A DNA stretch of 64,000 nucleotides. Source: Edaphovirga cremea (GTDB taxonomy: Bacteria; Pseudomonadota; Gammaproteobacteria; Enterobacterales; Enterobacteriaceae). Under the pieces are notes generated by a model, which did not search any database, was not told the DNA's origin, and worked only from the letters and a program-made list of their open reading frames with translations. The position numbers and the translations under genes are program-made. Where the stretch lies: assembly GCF_003332275.1 (NCBI RefSeq), contig NZ_QOVA01000017.1:1-64000 (forward strand), given 5' to 3'. How positions within the stretch are numbered: position 1 is the stretch's first letter; each line of letters begins with the position of its first letter. This document shows, piece by piece, positions 49,128 through 59,471 of this stretch.

Positions 49128-49562
49128 ATGCCTCAGATTAGTCGGTCTGCACTAGTCCCCTTCAGTGCAGAGCAAATGTATCAGTTGGTCAACGATGTGA
49201 ATTCCTATCCGGATTTTCTACCGGGATGTACGGGAAGCCGGGTGATTGATGCATCAGAAAATGAAATGACCGCTGCTGTTGATGTTGCTAAAGCCGGGAT
49301 CAGCAAGACATTCACTACCCGTAACAGATTGACTGATAACCAGAGTATCAATATGCAACTGGTCGATGGTCCTTTCCGCAAGTTGAATGGTGGATGGCAA
49401 TTTACCCCGCTCAGTGCCGAGGCTTGCAAGGTCGAGTTGCATCTGGATTTTGAATTTACCAATAAGCTCATTGAACTGGCCTTCGGTAAAGTCTTTAAAG
49501 AACTGGCAGGCAGTATGGTTCAGGCTTTTACCCAGCGCGCGAAAGAGGTCTATAGTGTCTGA
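49128..49562 (+). CDS. ratA: START-domain protein RatA (YfjG), ribosome association toxin family
   Basis: 144 aa START-like (polyketide cyclase/CoQ10-type) protein. In E. coli it is reported to block 70S formation, while the family also binds ubiquinone (Coq10), so the physiological role is debated. [34 protein letters not shown] and [13 protein letters not shown] are conserved. The ATG at 49128 follows CAGGA; the longer upstream frame has no ribosome-binding site. It overlaps ratB by eight bases. Confidence 0.93.
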   Translation: MPQISRSALVPFSAEQMYQLVNDVNSYPDFLPGCTGSRVIDASENEMTAAVDVAKAGISKTFTTRNRLTDNQSINMQLVDGPFRKLNGGWQFTPLSAEACKVELHLDFEFTNKLIELAFGKVFKELAGSMVQAFTQRAKEVYSV

Positions 49563-49839
49563 AATCCGCGTAGAAGTGGTTTACGCGCTGCCGGAACGAC
49601 AGTATTTAAGAACCGTTAAGCTGGAAGAAGGCTGTACGGTTGAAGAGGCGATAAAGGCGTCGTCACTGTTGGAAATGCGTGCGGATATTGATTTGTCGCT
49701 TAATAAAGTGGGTATCTACAGTCGGCCTGTGAAACTCACCGATCGGGTCAAGGATGGGGATCGGATAGAAATTTATCGCCCATTGATTGCCGATCCGAAA
49801 GAACTGCGCCGTCAGCGTGCAGAACGTTCAAAAAAATAA
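49555..49839 (+). CDS. ratB: RatB (YfjF), RnfH family protein
   Basis: 94 aa beta-grasp (RnfH/ubiquitin-like) protein of unknown function, paired with rat[21 protein letters not shown] and [12 protein letters not shown], then [20 protein letters not shown], match E. coli RatB. The start is a GTG at 49555 within the end of ratA, with AAAGAGG eight bases ahead; an in-frame ATG farther upstream lies inside ratA and lacks homology. Confidence 0.9.
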   Translation: MSEIRVEVVYALPERQYLRTVKLEEGCTVEEAIKASSLLEMRADIDLSLNKVGIYSRPVKLTDRVKDGDRIEIYRPLIADPKELRRQRAERSKK

Positions 49840-49868
49840 GGCGCTTACCACGCCTTATCTTCTTTATT
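49836..49868 (+). terminator. Terminator after ratB
   Basis: TAAGGCG pairs with CGCCTTA around a seven-base loop, then TCTTCTTTATT. It overlaps the ratB stop codon. Confidence 0.6.
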
Positions 49869-49942
49869 AATTATTCAACTGCAACGGCTACACACACTCA
49901 CAGAATCTGAATGTGCGGGCTGTGTGACTCATTTTTTCGTGA

Positions 49943-50287
49943 CTACTTTTGACCATCCAGCTTGGGTTTATTATCAAGATTGGTCAAAACGTTGTTCGAA
50001 TCAAAGGTCAGCGTCAGGGTCTGTTGTGAGACACTTGCATGGCCTGGTTCCTGACGGAACACATAGAACCAGGTATTGTTACCAAAAGGATCCTGCATCA
50101 TTGGGGTGCCCAGAATATAGGCGACCTGTTGCTTGGTCATTCCGGTATGAATTTTAGCTACGTCAGCAGGCGCCAGGTAGTTACCCTGGTTAATGTCAGG
50201 CCGATAAACCACCTTTTCCAGAGTGGAACAGCCTGCGGTAAGCATAACAAGAACCACAGCGGCAGCAGTCAGCGTTTTACAGCGCAT
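49943..50287 (-). CDS. bamE: Outer membrane assembly lipoprotein BamE (SmpA)
   Basis: Lipoprotein subunit of the BAM complex for outer-membrane beta-barrel insertion. 114 aa, with the lipobox LTAGC at residues 16-20 and DINQGNYL near residue 30, [21 protein letters not shown] near residue 50 and [13 protein letters not shown] near residue 72. The ATG at 50287 is preceded by AAGGA; a GTG three codons earlier overlaps that site. Between ratAB and recN as in E. coli. Confidence 0.95.
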   Translation of the reverse strand: MRCKTLTAAAVVLVMLTAGCSTLEKVVYRPDINQGNYLAPADVAKIHTGMTKQQVAYILGTPMMQDPFGNNTWFYVFRQEPGHASVSQQTLTLTFDSNNVLTNLDNKPKLDGQK

Positions 50288-50400
50288 AGTAATCACATTC
50301 CTTTAGGGCATAGGATGCCGATGATAATAGACCTTTCATCAGTTGGAAACCTTTACAGGGCTCCTGTATGACCTCAAGGAAATAAAAAAGTTGAACTTTT

Positions 50401-52062
50401 TTATGCAGCCAGCAGTTCTTTTGCATTTGCCAAGGTATTTCGGGTCACTTCGCTACCCCCTAACAAACGTGCCAACTCTTGTAAACGAGCTCGTTTATCC
50501 AGCCGGTCCATCTGAGTCTCTGTTACTTCGCCATCTGTTTGTTTACTGACAAAATAATGTTGATGACCGCAGCCTGCAACCTGAGGTAAATGGGTAACGC
50601 ACATCACCTGTGTTGATTCACCCAACTGCCGCAATAACTTGCCTACAATGGCTGCTGTTGGTCCGCTGATACCCACGTCTACTTCGTCGAAAATCAGCGC
50701 TGGCGTTTCCATTTTTCTTGCGGTAATAACCTGAATGGCTAACGCGATACGCGACAGTTCTCCCCCAGAGGCGACTTTAACCAGCGATTGCATGGGTTGT
50801 CCGGGGTTGGTTGTCACCCGGAACTCAACACGATCCGCGCCTTGGGTATTGAGGAATTCAGGTTCATGCTGCACATCAATCATAAATTTACCGTGCGGCA
50901 TCGACAGGGCATTCATGCTTTGGGTAATCAGTTGCGTTAATTCATCGGCATAATGCTGGCGTTTGGCATGTAACTGAGCAGCGATATCCAACGCCTGGCG
51001 GTGATGGCGGCTCACATCTTCGCTGAGTTGAGCATGGTCACTTTCCTGCTCGTTGAGAGCCTGCTGCTCTTCAAGCAATTGACCGTGCAGTGCTGGCAGT
51101 TCTTCGGGCGCAACGTGATGTTTACGCGCCAGCGATATCTGGCGGGAAAGGCGTTGCTCCAACTCATGGAGACGATTGGGATCAAGATCCATACGTTCGC
51201 TGTAATGACGCAACTCATCACTGGTTTCGCTGATCTGGATAGTGGCTTCCTCCAGCATCCCCAGCAGCTCACCAATCTTTTCATCAAGTTCTGCCAGTTC
51301 GGCCAATTGATGTTTGGTGCTATGCATCAGGCTGAGGATATTTTGATCCTCCCCATCCGATAATAGGTAAAGCGCTTGTTGACTGAGGGACAACAACTGC
51401 CCGCTGTTAGCCAGACGTTTATATTCGCTATCAATCTGCTCGTATTCACCGGCCTGAGGAGAGAACTCATTGAGCTCCTTCAACTGGTACTGCAAAAGCT
51501 GACGACGTGATTCACGCTCAGTTACCAACTGCTGATGCTGAGCCAGCGCGCGGCAGCTTTGGTGCCAGCGTTGATAGGATTGCTGCATTTCTGCCAAAAG
51601 TTGTGGCTCATCAGCATAGGCGTCAAGCAGTTGCTTCTGATGTTCAGGTTTAAGGAGTAATTGATGTGCATGCTGGCCATGGATCTGAATCAGATGCTGG
51701 CCGAGCTCACGCAGTTGTGAGAGCGGCACTGGCGTACCATTGATAAACCCGCGTGAGCGGCCATCTGTGCCGATGGCGCGTCTTAGCAGGCATTCGCTGC
51801 CATCATCAAGCTGGTTGTCGGAAAGCCATTGCCGGGCTGAAGGGGTATCTGCAAGGGCAAACCGTGCACAGATATCTGCGCGTGAAGCACCAGCACGAAC
51901 CATATTGCCATCCGCGCGGCTTCCAAGGCACAGGCCAAGCGCATCAATAGCAATGGATTTACCCGCTCCGGTCTCGCCGGTTATGGCGGTCATACCCGCC
52001 TGAAAGTCGATCTCCAACTCCCGGACGATTGCAAAATTACTGATAGTTAATTGCGCCAGCAT
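50401..52062 (-). CDS. recN: DNA repair protein RecN
   Basis: SMC-like ATPase that acts in recombinational double-strand break repair. 553 aa, the E. coli length. Walker A GETGAGKS near residue 29, a central coiled coil (residues about 150-370), the signature [12 protein letters not shown] near residue 435 and Walker [14 protein letters not shown] near residue 460. The ATG at 52062 follows AGGTG. Two LexA sites lie just upstream, consistent with strong SOS induction. Confidence 0.97.
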   Translation of the reverse strand: MLAQLTISNFAIVRELEIDFQAGMTAITGETGAGKSIAIDALGLCLGSRADGNMVRAGASRADICARFALADTPSARQWLSDNQLDDGSECLLRRAIGTDGRSRGFINGTPVPLSQLRELGQHLIQIHGQHAHQLLLKPEHQKQLLDAYADEPQLLAEMQQSYQRWHQSCRALAQHQQLVTERESRRQLLQYQLKELNEFSPQAGEYEQIDSEYKRLANSGQLLSLSQQALYLLSDGEDQNILSLMHSTKHQLAELAELDEKIGELLGMLEEATIQISETSDELRHYSERMDLDPNRLHELEQRLSRQISLARKHHVAPEELPALHGQLLEEQQALNEQESDHAQLSEDVSRHHRQALDIAAQLHAKRQHYADELTQLITQSMNALSMPHGKFMIDVQHEPEFLNTQGADRVEFRVTTNPGQPMQSLVKVASGGELSRIALAIQVITARKMETPALIFDEVDVGISGPTAAIVGKLLRQLGESTQVMCVTHLPQVAGCGHQHYFVSKQTDGEVTETQMDRLDKRARLQELARLLGGSEVTRNTLANAKELLAA

Positions 52063-52090
52063 GATCACCTTCCTGTATATAACAGCATGA

Positions 52091-52128
52091 CTGTAATTAC
52101 ATACAGTATAAACTGGTTTTATATACAG
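52091..52128 (-). promoter_or_regulatory. Two LexA boxes upstream of recN
   Basis: CTGTAATTACATACAG (52091-52106) fits CTGT-N8-ACAG perfectly, and CTGGTTTTATATACAG (52113-52128) has one mismatch. They lie 29-66 bases upstream of the recN ATG, 22 bp apart, matching the multi-box recN promoter of E. coli. Confidence 0.92.
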
Positions 52129-52148
52129 TAAAGTAGCTGGCGCACTTT

Positions 52149-53027
52149 TTAGAATAATTTTTTTGACCAGCCAAGTTTTGTACTTAATGTATTGAAATAG
52201 CTGTAGTCTTTTGGATGAATGAGATTTAGTTGGAAGTCGCAGCGACGGATAAACACCTCTTCGCCTTCATGGATAGGCAGTGCAATCTGGCTATCGCAAC
52301 TGATTTCGAGGTCATTGGTGATCTGCGAGAACTTAAGCCGGATGGTGCTGCTGCTGTTAATAACCAGCGGTCGCGCCGACAAAGTATGTGGAAACATGGG
52401 AACCAGTGCGATGGCATCAAGACTGGGAGTAAGAATAGGGCCACCGCCGGAAAGAGAGTAGGCGGTAGACCCCGTCGGCGTGGAGATAATCAGCCCATCC
52501 GAACGCTGTGAAAAGGCAAAACGTTCATCAATATAGACTTCGAACTCAATCATATGCGCGACTTTGCCAGGGTGAAGAACCACTTCATTGATAGCCGTGG
52601 TCATTCTGCACTGATCCCCTTCGCGGCATACCTGGGCTTCCAGCAAGAACCGTTGTTCGCTGAGATATTCACCTTCAAGTACATCGGAAAGCTGTTGCAG
52701 CGCATTATCGGGATCGAGGTCAGTAAGGAAACCGAGATTGCCGCGGTTGACCCCGATGACTTTAATGTCATATCGCGCGAGCACCCGTGCAGCACCCAGC
52801 ATATTGCCATCACCACCCACGACGACGGCGAGATCGGCTTTTTGCCCGATTTCGGCCAGCGTGCCAATAGAGGCATTTTCCAATGCCAAATCATGGGCAA
52901 CCTGCTGTTCAACAATCACTTCATAGCCTTTGCCACAAAGCCAATGATAGAGCATTTCGTGCGTCGCCAACGCAGAAGGATGGCGCGGATGGCCTACAAT
53001 CCCAATGCACTTGAATTTTTTATTCAT
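52149..53027 (-). CDS. nadK: NAD kinase NadK
   Basis: Phosphorylates NAD+ to NADP+ with ATP. 292 aa, as in E. coli. The [11 protein letters not shown] nucleotide-binding motif lies near residue 72, [11 protein letters not shown] near residue 95 and [21 protein letters not shown] near residue 180. The gene ends near the recN promoter and is divergent from grpE, the usual arrangement. Confidence 0.97.
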   Translation of the reverse strand: MNKKFKCIGIVGHPRHPSALATHEMLYHWLCGKGYEVIVEQQVAHDLALENASIGTLAEIGQKADLAVVVGGDGNMLGAARVLARYDIKVIGVNRGNLGFLTDLDPDNALQQLSDVLEGEYLSEQRFLLEAQVCREGDQCRMTTAINEVVLHPGKVAHMIEFEVYIDERFAFSQRSDGLIISTPTGSTAYSLSGGGPILTPSLDAIALVPMFPHTLSARPLVINSSSTIRLKFSQITNDLEISCDSQIALPIHEGEEVFIRRCDFQLNLIHPKDYSYFNTLSTKLGWSKKLF

Positions 53028-53079
53028 TGTCGTGTTGTTCCTCAGTGGGGATTTTTGCCCTCACATTGTGACCGGCTCT

Positions 53080-53108
53080 CTTGAATCCCCGGTTTTGATC
53101 CCCATAAT
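53080..53108 (+). promoter_or_regulatory. Sigma-32 heat-shock promoter of grpE
   Basis: CTTGAAT (53080-53086), a 13-base spacer and CCCCATAAT (53100-53108) match the RpoH consensus almost exactly. It lies 42 bases upstream of the grpE start. Confidence 0.92.
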
Positions 53109-53149
53109 AAGCGAACTAGCAAGATTAATGCTAAAACGCGGAGAAATTC

Positions 53150-53737
53150 ATGAGTAGTAAAGAACAGAAGACGCCTAACGAGCAAGTCTCGAATGAAATG
53201 GATAAAGAGCAAGAGCTGCATGCGGACGCGGTGACCGAGGCGGCAGACGTCGTTGATCCGCGCGACGAGCGCATTGCTGAATTGGAAACGCAGTTGAAAG
53301 AGCTTCAACAGCGCGAGCGCGACAGTCTGCTGCGGGCGAAAGCCGAAGTAGAGAATATCCGTCGCCGTACTGAACTGGATATTGAGAAAGCGCACAAATT
53401 TGCTCTGGAAAAATTTGCAGCTGAGCTGTTGCCCGTTGTCGACAATCTGGAACGCGCGCTGGCTCAGGGCGACAAATCCAACACTGAACTGGTTGCGATG
53501 ATTGAAGGCGTGGAATTGACGCTGAAGTCCCTGCTGGATGCAGTACGTAAATTTGGTATCAATGTTGTCGGCGATACCAACGTACCTTTCAATCCGGAGG
53601 TTCATCAGGCAATGACCATGATGGAGTCGGATCAGCATGAACCAAATCACGTCATGATGGTTATGCAAAAAGGCTATACGCTGAATGGTCGTCTGTTGCG
53701 TCCAGCGATGGTGGCGGTCTCCAAAGCTAAAGCATAA
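53150..53737 (+). CDS. grpE: Nucleotide exchange factor GrpE
   Basis: Releases ADP from DnaK in the heat-shock chaperone cycle. 195 aa against 197. Long N-terminal helix (residues about 35-85, with [34 protein letters not shown]), then the beta domain with [19 protein letters not shown] at the C-terminus. It is preceded by a sigma-32 promoter and followed by a strong terminator, so it is monocistronic. Confidence 0.97.
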   Translation: MSSKEQKTPNEQVSNEMDKEQELHADAVTEAADVVDPRDERIAELETQLKELQQRERDSLLRAKAEVENIRRRTELDIEKAHKFALEKFAAELLPVVDNLERALAQGDKSNTELVAMIEGVELTLKSLLDAVRKFGINVVGDTNVPFNPEVHQAMTMMESDQHEPNHVMMVMQKGYTLNGRLLRPAMVAVSKAKA

Positions 53738-53797
53738 CGCAGAGGCATTCGCGCGAACGCGCGGATCAATGTGACCGGTTCACGTATTTCGCCAGCA

Positions 53798-53837
53798 AGG
53801 CCTGAGTTAAGTAATTTACTGAGCTCAGGCCTTTTTG
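53798..53837 (+). terminator. Terminator after grpE
   Basis: AGGCCTGAG pairs perfectly with CTCAGGCCT and is followed by TTTTTG. It lies between the convergent grpE and ung genes and may serve both. Confidence 0.88.
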
Positions 53838-53844
53838 CTGTCTG

Positions 53845-54531
53845 TTATTCTGCATCCGGCAGATGCGGCATCCAATCGATAGTTGGCAAACCTTGCTGCT
53901 GCAACAATGCATTGGTTTTTGAAAAGTGTTTACAGCCCAGGAAACCGCGGTGTGCTGAGAGCGGTGAAGGATGGGGCGCTTTGAGAACATGGTGGCGCGT
54001 GGGATCGATAATGCTGCCTTTTTTCTGCGCATGGGAACCCCACAGCAGGAAAATAACGCCCTCGCGATTTTCATTCAATGCAGCAATAACCCGATCGGTA
54101 AAACGCTCCCATCCCAGATTTGCATGTGAATGCGCATTCCCTGCCTCAACGGTCAAAACGGTATTGAGTAACAATACGCCTTGATCTGCCCAACTCTGCA
54201 AACAACCATGATTCGGACGGATAAAGCCGGGAATATCGCTGCCCAGTTCCTTGAACATATTGACCAGGGAAGGCGGCGCAGGGATGCCGGGACGTACAGA
54301 AAATGACAGACCGTGGGCCTGATTCGGCCCGTGATAAGGATCTTGCCCCAGTATCACCACTTTTACCTGATGCAGCTCCGTGTAGCGAAACGCATTGAAA
54401 ACATCTTTCTGTGGAGGATAAATGGTCTTACCAGACTCCCGCTCCTTTGCAACAAAAGCGAGCGTGTCGAGAAAGTAGGGTTGTTTTTTTTCCTGACCAA
54501 TGACGTCATGCCAGGTAAGCGAGGTAGACAT
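53845..54531 (-). CDS. ung: Uracil-DNA glycosylase Ung
   Basis: Removes uracil from DNA in base-excision repair. 228 aa. Catalytic motif [18 protein letters not shown] with D64, as in E. coli, and the [16 protein letters not shown]-binding loop near residue 187. The ATG at 54531 follows GGAGAG; a TTG one codon upstream is not needed. Confidence 0.97.
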   Translation of the reverse strand: MSTSLTWHDVIGQEKKQPYFLDTLAFVAKERESGKTIYPPQKDVFNAFRYTELHQVKVVILGQDPYHGPNQAHGLSFSVRPGIPAPPSLVNMFKELGSDIPGFIRPNHGCLQSWADQGVLLLNTVLTVEAGNAHSHANLGWERFTDRVIAALNENREGVIFLLWGSHAQKKGSIIDPTRHHVLKAPHPSPLSAHRGFLGCKHFSKTNALLQQQGLPTIDWMPHLPDAE

Positions 54532-54751
54532 CAACGCTCTCCTTTGTTTTTACTCATGATTAATTTGCATAGATTACCTTGTCGGGACACGCAGTTAAAC
54601 CCCAAACATCGATGCGCGTGGGTGTTCGTTTTTTAATCTAAAATTAAAAAAAAGTTGAAAATTTACAAAAATAATCATATCTAACGGATTGGGAAAATTT
54701 GATGTAAAACAAAAATTTGGCGATATGCTGAAAATGACCACATCGATTTCG

Positions 54752-54765
54752 TTGATTTATATCAA
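54752..54765 (+). promoter_or_regulatory. FNR binding site upstream of grcA
   Basis: TTGATTTATATCAA is a perfect match to the FNR consensus TTGAT-N4-ATCAA. It lies about 120 bases upstream of the grcA start, consistent with anaerobic induction as known for E. coli yfiD. Confidence 0.88.
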
Positions 54766-54884
54766 AGAATTGCCCATCTCATACTGGTATACAGAACATC
54801 AAGGCAACATTGGTTTTACCAATTACGGTAAAGCAAAACATTACGATTCTACTTGCAGCATTCACCTGCATACGGAGGCACCAA

Positions 54885-55268
54885 ATGATTACTGGTATCC
54901 AAATTACCAAAGCAAATAACGAAGCCCTGTTGAACTCTTTCTGGTTGTTAGATGACGAAAAAGACGAAGCACGTTGTGTTTGTGCCAAAGCGGATTACGC
55001 AGAAGACCAAATTGTACCTGTGAACGAACTGGGTCAGATTGAATACCGTGAAGTTCCTATGGAACTTCAGCCGACTGTGCGCGTAGAAGGTGGTCAACAC
55101 CTGAATGTTAACGTTCTGCGTCGTGAAACGTTGGAAGATGCTGTTAAGAACCCAGAAAAATATCCGCAACTGACTATCCGTGTTTCTGGTTATGCCGTGC
55201 GTTTCAACTCACTGACTCCAGAACAACAGCGTGATGTGATTACCCGTACTTTCACTGAAAGCTTGTAA
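54885..55268 (+). CDS. grcA: Autonomous glycyl radical cofactor GrcA (YfiD)
   Basis: Spare glycyl-radical domain that rescues oxygen-damaged pyruvate formate-lyase. 127 aa, the E. coli length. [21 protein letters not shown] near residue 97 carries the radical glycine. [21 protein letters not shown] is conserved. GGAGG precedes the ATG at 54885; the longer upstream frame lacks homology. Confidence 0.97.
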   Translation: MITGIQITKANNEALLNSFWLLDDEKDEARCVCAKADYAEDQIVPVNELGQIEYREVPMELQPTVRVEGGQHLNVNVLRRETLEDAVKNPEKYPQLTIRVSGYAVRFNSLTPEQQRDVITRTFTESL

Positions 55269-55295
55269 TTTTTCACTGCTATCACAATGAATTGA

Positions 55296-55323
55296 AAAGA
55301 GGAGCGAGCGCTCCTCTTTTTTT
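55296..55323 (+). terminator. Terminator after grcA
   Basis: AGAGGAGC pairs with GCTCCTCT around a short GAGC loop and is followed by seven T residues. Confidence 0.9.
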
Positions 55324-55342
55324 ATGGTGATTTGCGGGCATA

Positions 55343-55369
55343 AAAAAACCGCTTTTGCAGGCGGTTTTT
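55343..55369 (-). terminator. Terminator after srmB
   Basis: AAAAACCGC pairs with GCGGTTTTT around TTTTGCAG; the A and T arms allow bidirectional use between the convergent grcA and srmB. Confidence 0.85.
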
Positions 55370-55388
55370 ACGATCTGTAGAGAATATA

Positions 55389-56699
55389 TTACTCGGCTTC
55401 AATTTTTGGTTTGCGGCGTTTGCCCACGTTTTTGGCATCACGCTGACGAACTTTAACCTTCACTTTCTCTTTGCTGCCTTTTTTCACTTCCTGACGCTTG
55501 GCCAGGACTTTCTTGGACGGCTTACCGGCAAGTTTTTCACTAGGTGCTTTGGTTTTAGGACGGAATTCATCAATAACCCGCGCCTTGAGCGGCTCATTGA
55601 GATAGCGCCCGATTTTGCCTAACAGCAAATGATCGTGTGCTTCTACCAGTGAAATCGCAGTGCCTTTACGTCCTGCACGGCCAGTACGGCCAATGCGGTG
55701 TAAATAGGTGTCTGCCGTCAGTGGCATGTCGAAGTTGAACACGTGGCTGATATCGTTGATATCCAGCCCTCGTGCAGCAATATCTGTAGCCACCAGGACA
55801 TTCACCCGATCTTCGACCATGCGTTTTACAGCTTCGGTGCGTTTCGCCTGTACCATTTCGCCTTCAAGATAACAGGCGGTAATACCCGCTTCACGCAACC
55901 AGCCAACCAACTCATGGACTCGCTCGCGTTTACGGACAAAAACGATGGATTTCAACGTCTCAGGCTGCTTGAGCAAATGGCAAAGCAGCGCGGTTTTATG
56001 CTTCACATCATCAACGCGATAATACCACTGCAGGATTTTTTTGCGTTCGCGACGGGAAGGATCGGCCTCAATTTCCACCGGCTCTTTCAGCAGGCGTTCG
56101 GCAAAGTCACGAATCGCGTCACCTTCGAGCGTTGCGGAAAACAGCAACGTCTGGTTACGCCAGCGGGTTTCACCGGAAATAGTTTCGATATCTTGGGCAA
56201 AGCCCATGTCCAACATACGGTCGGCTTCATCAAGAATCAGCGTTTCAACTGCACGACAATCAAAGTTTTCTTCTTTGATGTATTGCAGCAAACGTCCGGT
56301 GGTTGCAACCACGATATCCTGATTCTCGCTGAACACTTCAGCATGATTCATATAGGCCACGCCGCCGGTAATTGTCGCGATATCCAGCGACGTATGGGCA
56401 GCAAGTTCGCGAGCCTGTTCTGCAACCTGCATTGCCAGTTCACGCGTCGGGGTCAGAATAAGAATACGGGGCGGGCCCGATTTTTTACGCGGGAAATCCA
56501 GCAGATGCTGTAACGCCGGCAAAAGGAAGGCGGCGGTTTTACCCGTGCCTGTCGGCGCCGAACCCAATACATCGCGTCCATCCATTGCAGGCGGGATTGC
56601 CTCGGCCTGAATGGCAGTTGGGCGTTCATAGCCTTTATCACGCAGCGCGTTGATTAGGCGTTCATCGAGATCGAGTTCGGAAAAATTGGTTGCTGTCAT
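55389..56699 (-). CDS. srmB: ATP-dependent RNA helicase SrmB
   Basis: DEAD-box helicase for assembly of the 50S ribosomal subunit. 436 aa. Q motif GYERPTAIQAEAIP near residue 20, Walker A APTGTGKT near residue 50, LDEADRMLDMGF near residue 155, SAT near residue 190 and HRIGRTGRAGRKG near residue 335. A Lys/Arg-rich tail from about residue 385 fits RNA binding. Convergent with grcA, divergent from trmN6. Confidence 0.96.
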   Translation of the reverse strand: MTATNFSELDLDERLINALRDKGYERPTAIQAEAIPPAMDGRDVLGSAPTGTGKTAAFLLPALQHLLDFPRKKSGPPRILILTPTRELAMQVAEQARELAAHTSLDIATITGGVAYMNHAEVFSENQDIVVATTGRLLQYIKEENFDCRAVETLILDEADRMLDMGFAQDIETISGETRWRNQTLLFSATLEGDAIRDFAERLLKEPVEIEADPSRRERKKILQWYYRVDDVKHKTALLCHLLKQPETLKSIVFVRKRERVHELVGWLREAGITACYLEGEMVQAKRTEAVKRMVEDRVNVLVATDIAARGLDINDISHVFNFDMPLTADTYLHRIGRTGRAGRKGTAISLVEAHDHLLLGKIGRYLNEPLKARVIDEFRPKTKAPSEKLAGKPSKKVLAKRQEVKKGSKEKVKVKVRQRDAKNVGKRRKPKIEAE

Positions 56700-56830
56700 T
56701 GTCTACCTCTACTTGGGGCGCCGATTATAGACGTGTTAGACGCGATCTTCACCTATTTAAGCGGTAACGATAGCTTTTCCTCGAAATAAGATTGCCCTAT
56801 GCTACGCGGGATTTGAATAACAGGCATGCA

Positions 56831-57592
56831 ATGACCGTGACTAAAGTGAAAAGAGACGCTGGGAATCGCCCGGAACTACGACGCAATGGCTTCACCTTTA
56901 AGCAATTTTTCGTTGCACACGATCGCTGTGCGATGAAAGTCGGCACGGACGGTGTGCTGTTGGGGGCATGGGCTCCAGTCGGCAACGTATCCCGAGCGCT
57001 GGATATTGGCAGCGGCAGCGGCCTGATAGCGCTGATGCTGGCGCAGCGCAGTCATGGACTTATCGCCATTGATGCCGTCGAACTCGAACCTGATGCCGCT
57101 TCGCAGGCGCGGGAAAATGCGCAGTCTTCACCTTGGGCGGATCGTATTTCGGTTTTTGCACAGGATATCAGTGAGTTTGCGCAACAGCACCCGCAGGCTT
57201 ACGATCTGATTGTCAGTAATCCACCTTATTTTGAATCTGCCGTTGCCTGCAGGGACGAGGCGCGCAATACCGCTCGATACACGCAAACGCTGACTCACGA
57301 CACTTTGCTGCGCTGTGCGCAGGATCTTCTGGCTGATGCGGGAATGTTCTGTGTGGTTTTGCCTTACGCCATTGGCGAGAATTTTGAATCGAATGCGCAT
57401 GCTTCAGGTTGGTTTACAGCAATAAGAGTGAATATCCGCGATCGCGACGATAAACCGCTGCACCGTATGTTGTTGGCGCTGTCACGGCAGAAAATTGAAC
57501 CAGAGATTCAGGCGCTGAGTATTCGCAAGTCGGAGGGGAGTTATAGCGAAGAGTTTTGCAAATTGATCGGTGATTTCTATCTGTTCTATTGA
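56831..57592 (+). CDS. trmN6: tRNA1(Val) (adenine-37-N6)-methyltransferase TrmN6 (YfiC)
   Basis: Methylates A37 of valine tRNA. RRNGFTFKQFFVAHDRCAMKVGTDGVLLGAW is near-identical to E. coli YfiC; LDIGSGSGLIALMLAQ is the SAM-binding motif and SNPPYF the catalytic NPPY near residue 128. The ATG at 56831 with AGG ahead gives 253 aa (E. coli 245); an upstream ATG at 56792 would add 13 residues without similarity. Confidence 0.92.
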   Translation: MTVTKVKRDAGNRPELRRNGFTFKQFFVAHDRCAMKVGTDGVLLGAWAPVGNVSRALDIGSGSGLIALMLAQRSHGLIAIDAVELEPDAASQARENAQSSPWADRISVFAQDISEFAQQHPQAYDLIVSNPPYFESAVACRDEARNTARYTQTLTHDTLLRCAQDLLADAGMFCVVLPYAIGENFESNAHASGWFTAIRVNIRDRDDKPLHRMLLALSRQKIEPEIQALSIRKSEGSYSEEFCKLIGDFYLFY

Positions 57593-57612
57593 ACAGTCTT
57601 CCTCTCAATAAC

Positions 57613-57644
57613 TAAAAAAGCTGGCGCGAATGTTCGCACCAGCT
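57613..57644 (-). terminator. Terminator after nadB
   Basis: Read on the minus strand, AGCTGGTGCGAA pairs with TTCGCGCCAGCT (one mismatch) and is followed by TTTTTTAG. It lies between the convergent trmN6 and nadB. Confidence 0.85.
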
Positions 57645-57651
57645 CCAGAGA

Positions 57652-59253
57652 TTACGGCTGCAAAATGGTAGGTTGCGGGTTATCCAGTAGATTCGGGTAG
57701 TCAAGCGTGAAGTGTAAACCCCGGCTCTCTTTACGCGCCATCGCACTGCGAACGATCAATTCGGCTACCTGCGCCAGATTACGCAATTCCAGCAAATTAT
57801 TTGAAATGCGGAAATTGGCGTAATACTCATCGATCTCCTGCTGCAGCATGTTGATACGCCGTAAAGCACGCTCAAGACGCTTCGTGGTACGGACAATACC
57901 GACGTAGTCCCACATAAACAGGCGCAACTCATGCCAGTTATGCTGGATAACAACTTGCTCATCAGAGTTATCGACCCGGCTTTCGTCCCATAAGGGCAGG
58001 CTGGCCGAATGTTTTACGTGCGGCAGGCGCTTGATAATATCTTCCGCTGCCGACCAACCGTAAACCAGACACTCCAGCAACGAGTTGGAAGCCATCCGGT
58101 TTGCACCATGCAGACCGGTATAACTCACTTCGCCAATGGCATAGAGCCCGTCGAGATCGGTGCGCCCGTGTTGGTCCACCATCACGCCGCCGCAGGTGTA
58201 ATGTGCCGCTGGAACAATGGGAATCGCTTCTTTGGTGAGGTCGATACCCAATGACAACAATTTCTCGTAAATCATCGGGAAATGCTGGGTGATAAACTCG
58301 GCAGGTTTATGGCTGATGTCCAGATACATGCAATCCGCACCCAACCGCTTCATTTCATGGTCAATTGCGCGAGCGACGATGTCACGCGGTGCCAATTCGC
58401 CACGCTCATCAAAATCAGGCATGAAGCGTGAACCGTCAGGTCTTTTCAAATACGCGCCTTCACCGCGCAATGCTTCGGTCAGCAAGAAGTTCCTGGCCTG
58501 TGGATGGAAGAGACAGGTTGGGTGAAACTGGTTGAATTCCAGATTGGCAACCCGACAGCCAGCACGCCAGGCCATGGCAATGCCGTCGCCGGAAGCTACA
58601 TCAGGGTTGGTTGTGTATTGATAAACTTTCGCTGCACCGCCCGTTGCCAGGATAACGGCTTTCGCACGGAACGTTTCGACATGCTCACGCTTGCGGTTCC
58701 AGACATAAGCCCCAACGACCCGGCGCGTGCCTGCAAAACCCAATTTGCTTGAGGTGATCAAATCCACGGCATTGTGTCGCTCCATCACACAAATATTCGG
58801 ATGCGCACTTGCTTTCGCTACCAGCGTAGTCTCTACTTCTTTACCTGTTGCATCAGCAGTATGCAGAATCCGCCGGTGACTATGGCCGCCTTCACGCGTG
58901 AGGTGGTATTGTTCCTGGCCTTTGGCATTCGTTTCTGTATCGAAAAGTACGCCTTGATCGATGAGCCATTGCACGCAAGTGCGGGCGTTTCTGGCTATGA
59001 ATTCCACGGCGTCTTTATCGCATAGGCCCGCTCCGGCAACCAATGTGTCATCGACGTGAGAGGCAATACTGTCCGTTTCATCAAAAACAGCGGCGATCCC
59101 GCCTTGTGCGTAATACGTGGAGCCTTCGGTCAAAGGTCCTTTGCTGAGTACAGTAACTTTACAGTGTGCGGCAAGGCGTAACGCCAAAGACAGCCCTGCA
59201 GCACCACTCCCGATGATCAATACATCGCTGACATGTTCAGATGATGGTTGCAT
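57652..59253 (-). CDS. nadB: L-aspartate oxidase NadB
   Basis: FAD enzyme making iminoaspartate, first step of NAD biosynthesis. [20 protein letters not shown] near residue 9 is the FAD-binding motif, followed by [25 protein letters not shown] and [22 protein letters not shown]. The ATG at 59253 gives 533 aa with the start used by relatives. An upstream ATG at 59289 has a better ribosome-binding site (AGG) and would add 12 residues; which is used is uncertain. Confidence 0.95.
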   Translation of the reverse strand: MQPSSEHVSDVLIIGSGAAGLSLALRLAAHCKVTVLSKGPLTEGSTYYAQGGIAAVFDETDSIASHVDDTLVAGAGLCDKDAVEFIARNARTCVQWLIDQGVLFDTETNAKGQEQYHLTREGGHSHRRILHTADATGKEVETTLVAKASAHPNICVMERHNAVDLITSSKLGFAGTRRVVGAYVWNRKREHVETFRAKAVILATGGAAKVYQYTTNPDVASGDGIAMAWRAGCRVANLEFNQFHPTCLFHPQARNFLLTEALRGEGAYLKRPDGSRFMPDFDERGELAPRDIVARAIDHEMKRLGADCMYLDISHKPAEFITQHFPMIYEKLLSLGIDLTKEAIPIVPAAHYTCGGVMVDQHGRTDLDGLYAIGEVSYTGLHGANRMASNSLLECLVYGWSAAEDIIKRLPHVKHSASLPLWDESRVDNSDEQVVIQHNWHELRLFMWDYVGIVRTTKRLERALRRINMLQQEIDEYYANFRISNNLLELRNLAQVAELIVRSAMARKESRGLHFTLDYPNLLDNPQPTILQP

Positions 59254-59345
59254 AACGTATGATGTGTGCAGAAGAAGAAGGAAATTCATGTTAGCCTAAT
59301 TGCCCGGGCAAATGCCACGGACATGAGACATCAACAGAAAAAACA

Positions 59346-59471
59346 ATGGCAATGTGGAACTTAACCGTCCACATGAACTCCAAGCAGGTGCTTGCTCAGG
59401 AAAATAAAATGAAAGCTGGCAGTACTATTTCACGCGTGGAGACGGATTTGGGGAGAAATTACCTCGGATGA
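59346..59471 (+). CDS. Leader peptide overlapping rpoE (RseD-like uORF)
   Basis: A 41-codon frame begins ATG at 59346 (alternative ATG at 59352) and its TGA overlaps the rpoE ATG (ATGA). The product begins MAMWNLTVHMNSKQ. An upstream ORF coupled to rpoE, called rseD, has been described in E. coli. Position and ATGA overlap suggest it couples translation to rpoE here as well. The ribosome-binding site is weak. Confidence 0.6.
   Translation: MAMWNLTVHMNSKQVLAQENKMKAGSTISRVETDLGRNYLG

Noticed and set aside
52071-52085. Third LexA-like site CTGTATATAACAG upstream of recN
   Set aside because: The half-sites are separated by five bases instead of eight, so it does not fit a LexA box.
59350-59390. 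GGAACTT upstream of rpoE as the -35 of a sigma-E promoter
   Set aside because: The sequence at the right distance (CTCCAAG) does not match the TCTGA-type -10 well, and the site lies within the uORF.
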